A stretch of 15,245 nt of DNA from Clostridia bacterium (lineage in GTDB: Bacteria > Bacillota > Clostridia > Christensenellales > CAG-138), in NCBI GenBank assembly GCA_016293975.1, contig JAEDCW010000044.1, forward strand, positions 1-15,245, given 5' to 3'. Under the pieces are notes generated by a model, which searched no databases, was not told where the DNA came from, and saw only the letters and a list, made by a program, of their open reading frames with translations. Below are positions 12,548 to 15,245 of this stretch, one piece after another. Positions within the stretch are counted from its first letter, which is position 1; every line of letters begins with the position of its first letter. The position numbers and the translations under genes are program-made.

Positions 12548-13546
12548 ATGGTTTTCAAGCGGATTCTAGCAATTATACTGGCGGTTTTATGTGTTGTTTT
12601 TGCATTCGGGTGCGGAAAAGATAACGAAGGCGACGACAAACTGGTTGTTACAATAGTAGTTGCGGGAGGCTTGGGCGACAGGTCTTTCTACGATTCTGCC
12701 AATGCGGGACTTCAGAGACTTATCGAAGAATACGGTGTGGACGGAAGGGTCATCGAGTGTAAAGAAGACGCATCAATGTATCAGATTCAGCTTGTGAATG
12801 CGGCCGAGGAGAGCGATTTTGTAGTTGCAGTAGGCTGGCAGTTCTGGGATGCTCTCTCTGAGCTTGCTCCCCAGATGCCCGATGTTAAGTTCATATATGT
12901 CGATGAAGCCGTAGAGGGTGTCGACAATATTTTTAACATCAAGTATGCTCAGAACGAAGGTTCATTCCTCGTCGGATACGCGGCAGCTAAGATGAGCAAG
13001 ACCGGAAAAGTTGGTGCGGTCGGCGGCATGGACGGCGACACAATTAACGACTTCATAGTCGGGTATAAGCAGGGCGCGGAGTATGCCAACCCCGATATTG
13101 AAGTTATGTGGAACTATGCGGGAACTTATGAAGATCCTGCAAAGGGTAAGGAATGCGCACTTGCACTATATGACAGCGGTTGCGACATCGTTTTCGCAAT
13201 TGCAGGCAAGACAGGTGATGGCGTATTCAATGCTGCGGCCGAAACAAACAACTATGCAATAGGCGTTGACAGTGATCAGAAGTACATCAACCCCGATGTA
13301 ATCATTTGCTCGATGATAAAGCAGGTAGGCAATTCGATATTCAAGACAATCGAGGACTTCATCGAAGAAGGTAAGTGGGAGGGCGGCACAATTTGGACTG
13401 CTAACCTCAGCACTGGCTTGGTAGGTATCGGTTATGGCGAGGAAACGGCACCTCAGCAGATTTCAGACGAGATTAAGGCTGAAATTAAAGCAATAATCGG
13501 AAAAATAGTTGCCGGCGAGATAGTAGTCGAAACTACAAGGAAATAA
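12548..13546 (+). CDS. BMP-family ABC transporter substrate-binding lipoprotein (nucleoside type)
   Basis: This 332-residue extracytoplasmic solute-binding protein belongs to the BmpA/PnrA/NupN family, which in characterised cases binds purine or other nucleosides. Residues 1-21 are a lipoprotein signal peptide (KR followed by a hydrophobic core) ending in the lipobox AFGC, with C22 as the lipidated cysteine. The -3 residue is Ala rather than Leu, a mild deviation. Family features are VVAGGLGDRSFYDSANAGL (37-55), NIKYAQNEGSFLVGYAAA (130-147), GKVGAVGGMDGDTINDFIVGY (153-173) and GVDSDQ (239-244), the region that contacts the ribose in PnrA-like proteins. GGGAGGG (12533-12539) lies 8 bases before ATG 12548. 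ATPase and permease genes follow, as in nupNOPQ of Bacillus. The ligand is inferred from family membership alone. Confidence 0.9.
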   Translation: MVFKRILAIILAVLCVVFAFGCGKDNEGDDKLVVTIVVAGGLGDRSFYDSANAGLQRLIEEYGVDGRVIECKEDASMYQIQLVNAAEESDFVVAVGWQFWDALSELAPQMPDVKFIYVDEAVEGVDNIFNIKYAQNEGSFLVGYAAAKMSKTGKVGAVGGMDGDTINDFIVGYKQGAEYANPDIEVMWNYAGTYEDPAKGKECALALYDSGCDIVFAIAGKTGDGVFNAAAETNNYAIGVDSDQKYINPDVIICSMIKQVGNSIFKTIEDFIEEGKWEGGTIWTANLSTGLVGIGYGEETAPQQISDEIKAEIKAIIGKIVAGEIVVETTRK

Positions 13547-13560
13547 TTAAAGTGCAGTAA

Positions 13561-13600
13561 ATGATACCGTCAATCGTATGGTTGACGGTATCATAGTTTT
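13561..13600 (+). terminator. Hairpin with T-run between binding protein and ATPase (attenuator)
   Basis: A perfect 13-bp stem (13561-13573 with 13582-13594) with an 8-base loop is followed by AG and four Ts (13597-13600). It looks like a partial intrinsic terminator or 3'-stabilising hairpin, of the kind that keeps the abundant binding protein expressed above the ATPase and permease. The ATPase start codon is only 5 bases beyond the T-run. Confidence 0.75.
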
Positions 13601-13605
13601 AATCT

Positions 13606-15150
13606 ATGAAGGATATTGCAGTTGAATTCAGGAACATAAGCGTACAGTTTCCAGGCGTGCTTGCCAATGACGATGTCTCAATGACCATCAAAAAAGGCGA
13701 GATTTTTGCGCTTGTAGGTGAAAACGGCGCAGGCAAAACAACGCTTATGAAGGTGCTGTACGGAATGCATCACCCAAGCGCCGGACACGTCGAGATTTTT
13801 GGCAAGCATGTAGAGAAATATGACCCGTCATACGCGATAGGTTGCGGAGTGGGTATGGTACATCAACACTTTATGTTGGTGCCGTCTTTTACCGTTGCTC
13901 AGAATATTGTGTTGAGCAAAGAACCCAAGAAGTTTGGGATATTCTATGACCAGAAGAAGGCCATAGAGATTACGAAGGAATTGATAAAAACATACGGGCT
14001 GGAAGTAGACCCGAATGCGAGAATAGACCAAATCAGTGTAGGGGCTCAACAGAGAGTTGAGATATTGAAAACGCTGTACAGAGGTGCGGACATACTCATA
14101 TTGGACGAGCCTACTGCTGTTTTGACGCCAAACGAGGCGAACGAACTCTTTGCGATATTACGCAAAATAGTTGCCGAGCGTGGGATTACGGTAATCATAA
14201 TCACCCATAAGCTCAATGAGGTAATGGAGGTTTCCGACAGAGTCGGCGTAATGAGAAGCGGCAGGCTAATAGGTATCCGTAATACAGCCGATGTATCGCC
14301 CAGAATACTTGCTTCGATGATGATCGGCAGGGATGTATTGCTATCTGATGTGGAGCGCAACACAGAACTGGGTGAGATGTATATCGAGGTCAGTAATCTC
14401 CGCGTAAAGGATGACAGAGGAATAGAAGCTTTAAGAGGCGTTAGTTTCAACGTGAGGTCGGGCGAGATACTCGGCGTTGCAGGTGTCGACGGAAACGGTC
14501 AGAGTGAACTTGCAGAGGCCATTACCGGTATGCGCGAGATTGCAGACGGTACCGTAACCATTTGCGGAAAGAAGATTAATGGCTTAACACCCGGACAGGT
14601 GAGGGAATTAGGTCTGTCACATATTCCTGAAGACAGGATGAGCACGGGGGTATCCGCAGAATCATCCATAACGGACAATTTGATTGCAGGAAAGCAGAAG
14701 AGGAAAGAGTTTTCGAGTGGTGGCTTCGTAAGAAAGGTTAGCTCGGTTACGAGGTATGCAGAGAAGATTTTCAAAGAATTCGATATCAGAGCAGCCGATG
14801 TTTCGACGGAAGTAAAATCGCTTTCGGGCGGAAACATTCAAAAGACAGTAGTTGCGAGGGAGTTCTCATTTGAAAAGAGCAAGGTCTTTATAGTATGCCA
14901 GCCAACGAGAGGCGTCGACATAGGTGCGATCGAATATATCCATTCCTTGATAATAAAAAAGCGAGATGAGGGCTGTGCCATACTCCTGATTAGTGCGGAT
15001 TTGGACGAACTGATGCGTATTTCCGACAGGATGATAACGATTTTTGAAGGTCGGATTACAGGTGAGTTTGTTACCGTGTCTGCTAAGGCATCTGAAGTAG
15101 GTCTGCACATGACAAAGGCTACCGAGCATGAGGTGAGCGATGTTGAATAA
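13606..15150 (+). CDS. Double-domain ABC transporter ATPase (NupO/RbsA type) for the BMP importer
   Basis: This 514-residue cytoplasmic protein carries two ABC domains and powers uptake of the lipoprotein's ligand. Domain 1: Walker A GENGAGKT (38-45), Q-loop HQHF (86-89), signature SVGAQQR (144-150), Walker B ILILDEPT (163-170) and switch histidine H201. Domain 2: VDGNGQSEL around 294-302, where the Walker A lysine is absent as is usual in this family, then LSGGN (406-410) and CQPTRGVDIGAIE (431-443). SVGAQQRVEILKTLYRGA and QPTRGVD mark the nucleoside-importer branch rather than ribose RbsA. The start is ATG 13606: the N-terminus aligns with the family, but there is no recognisable SD upstream, and AAGGA lies just after the ATG. 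The permease begins inside its last codons. Confidence 0.93.
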   Translation: MKDIAVEFRNISVQFPGVLANDDVSMTIKKGEIFALVGENGAGKTTLMKVLYGMHHPSAGHVEIFGKHVEKYDPSYAIGCGVGMVHQHFMLVPSFTVAQNIVLSKEPKKFGIFYDQKKAIEITKELIKTYGLEVDPNARIDQISVGAQQRVEILKTLYRGADILILDEPTAVLTPNEANELFAILRKIVAERGITVIIITHKLNEVMEVSDRVGVMRSGRLIGIRNTADVSPRILASMMIGRDVLLSDVERNTELGEMYIEVSNLRVKDDRGIEALRGVSFNVRSGEILGVAGVDGNGQSELAEAITGMREIADGTVTICGKKINGLTPGQVRELGLSHIPEDRMSTGVSAESSITDNLIAGKQKRKEFSSGGFVRKVSSVTRYAEKIFKEFDIRAADVSTEVKSLSGGNIQKTVVAREFSFEKSKVFIVCQPTRGVDIGAIEYIHSLIIKKRDEGCAILLISADLDELMRISDRMITIFEGRITGEFVTVSAKASEVGLHMTKATEHEVSDVE

Positions 15151-15245
15151 ACTTAAGCGTTACATGACAAAGGATAGATCAAGTTATCTGATTGCTTTGG
15201 GAATAAGCGTGCTTGGGGCGTTTATGGTGGGTGCCATCATAATAC
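15140..15245 (+). CDS. ABC transporter permease (NupP type), 3' cut by window end
   Basis: ATG 15140 overlaps the end of the ATPase gene by 11 bases and has GAGG (15130-15133) 6 bases upstream. The 35 visible codons read MLNKLKRYMTKDRSSYLIALGISVLGAFMVGAIII: a basic N-terminus followed by a first membrane helix (about residues 17-35). This is how inner-membrane permeases of BMP-type importers (YufP/NupP, BPD_transp_2 family) begin. The identification rests on position and hydrophobicity, because too little sequence is present for a signature motif. Confidence 0.75.
   Translation, partial: MLNKLKRYMTKDRSSYLIALGISVLGAFMVGAIII

Overview
The window reads as a chromosomal segment of an anaerobic, low-to-medium GC member of the Firmicutes, most likely class Clostridia. 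The clues are an IspH-ribosomal protein S1 fusion, a T-box leader on ileS, strong GGAGG-type ribosome binding sites, sigma-A promoters with extended -10 elements, and a carboxyltransferase/beta-subunit pair of a sodium-pumping decarboxylase. The identification stops at class level because no rRNA or other lineage marker is present.

Layout. (1) Bases 3-2367: the end of a sodium-translocating decarboxylase operon, with a 5'-truncated membrane beta subunit followed by a carboxyltransferase alpha subunit that has no biotin domain; it ends at a hairpin at 2379-2412. (2) Bases 2410-8116: a tightly packed five-gene operon with its own promoter, surE - HI0933-family flavoprotein - cmk - plsC - ispH/S1. 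Genes overlap or lie a few bases apart, and a strong intrinsic terminator closes it. (3) Bases 8132-11590, minus strand: ileS, with a T-box leader carrying an ATC (Ile) specifier, its own promoter and its own terminator. ileS and the S1 operon converge on back-to-back terminators. (4) Bases 11618-12406: a divergent FCD-type GntR regulator with promoter and terminator. (5) Bases 12487-15245: the start of a nucleoside-type (BMP family) ABC importer operon: lipoprotein, a hairpin, a double-domain ATPase, and the first residues of a permease cut by the window edge.

How the genes work together. The decarboxylase pair would couple oxaloacetate (or a related acid) decarboxylation to Na+ export, using a biotin carrier encoded elsewhere, probably just upstream. 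The central operon gathers housekeeping steps: nucleotide phosphatase, CMP kinase, phosphatidic acid synthesis, the last isoprenoid-precursor step and an S1-type RNA-binding protein. The importer is the NupN/NupO/NupP type, likely for nucleosides, and a perfect 23-bp palindrome covers its -10 box.

Most of the window is ordinary core genome, and I see no clear new biological system. The points most worth a second look are a possible internal promoter, SD and in-frame ATG exactly at the IspH/S1 junction, the palindrome on the importer promoter, and the hairpin directly before an ATPase start that lacks an SD.
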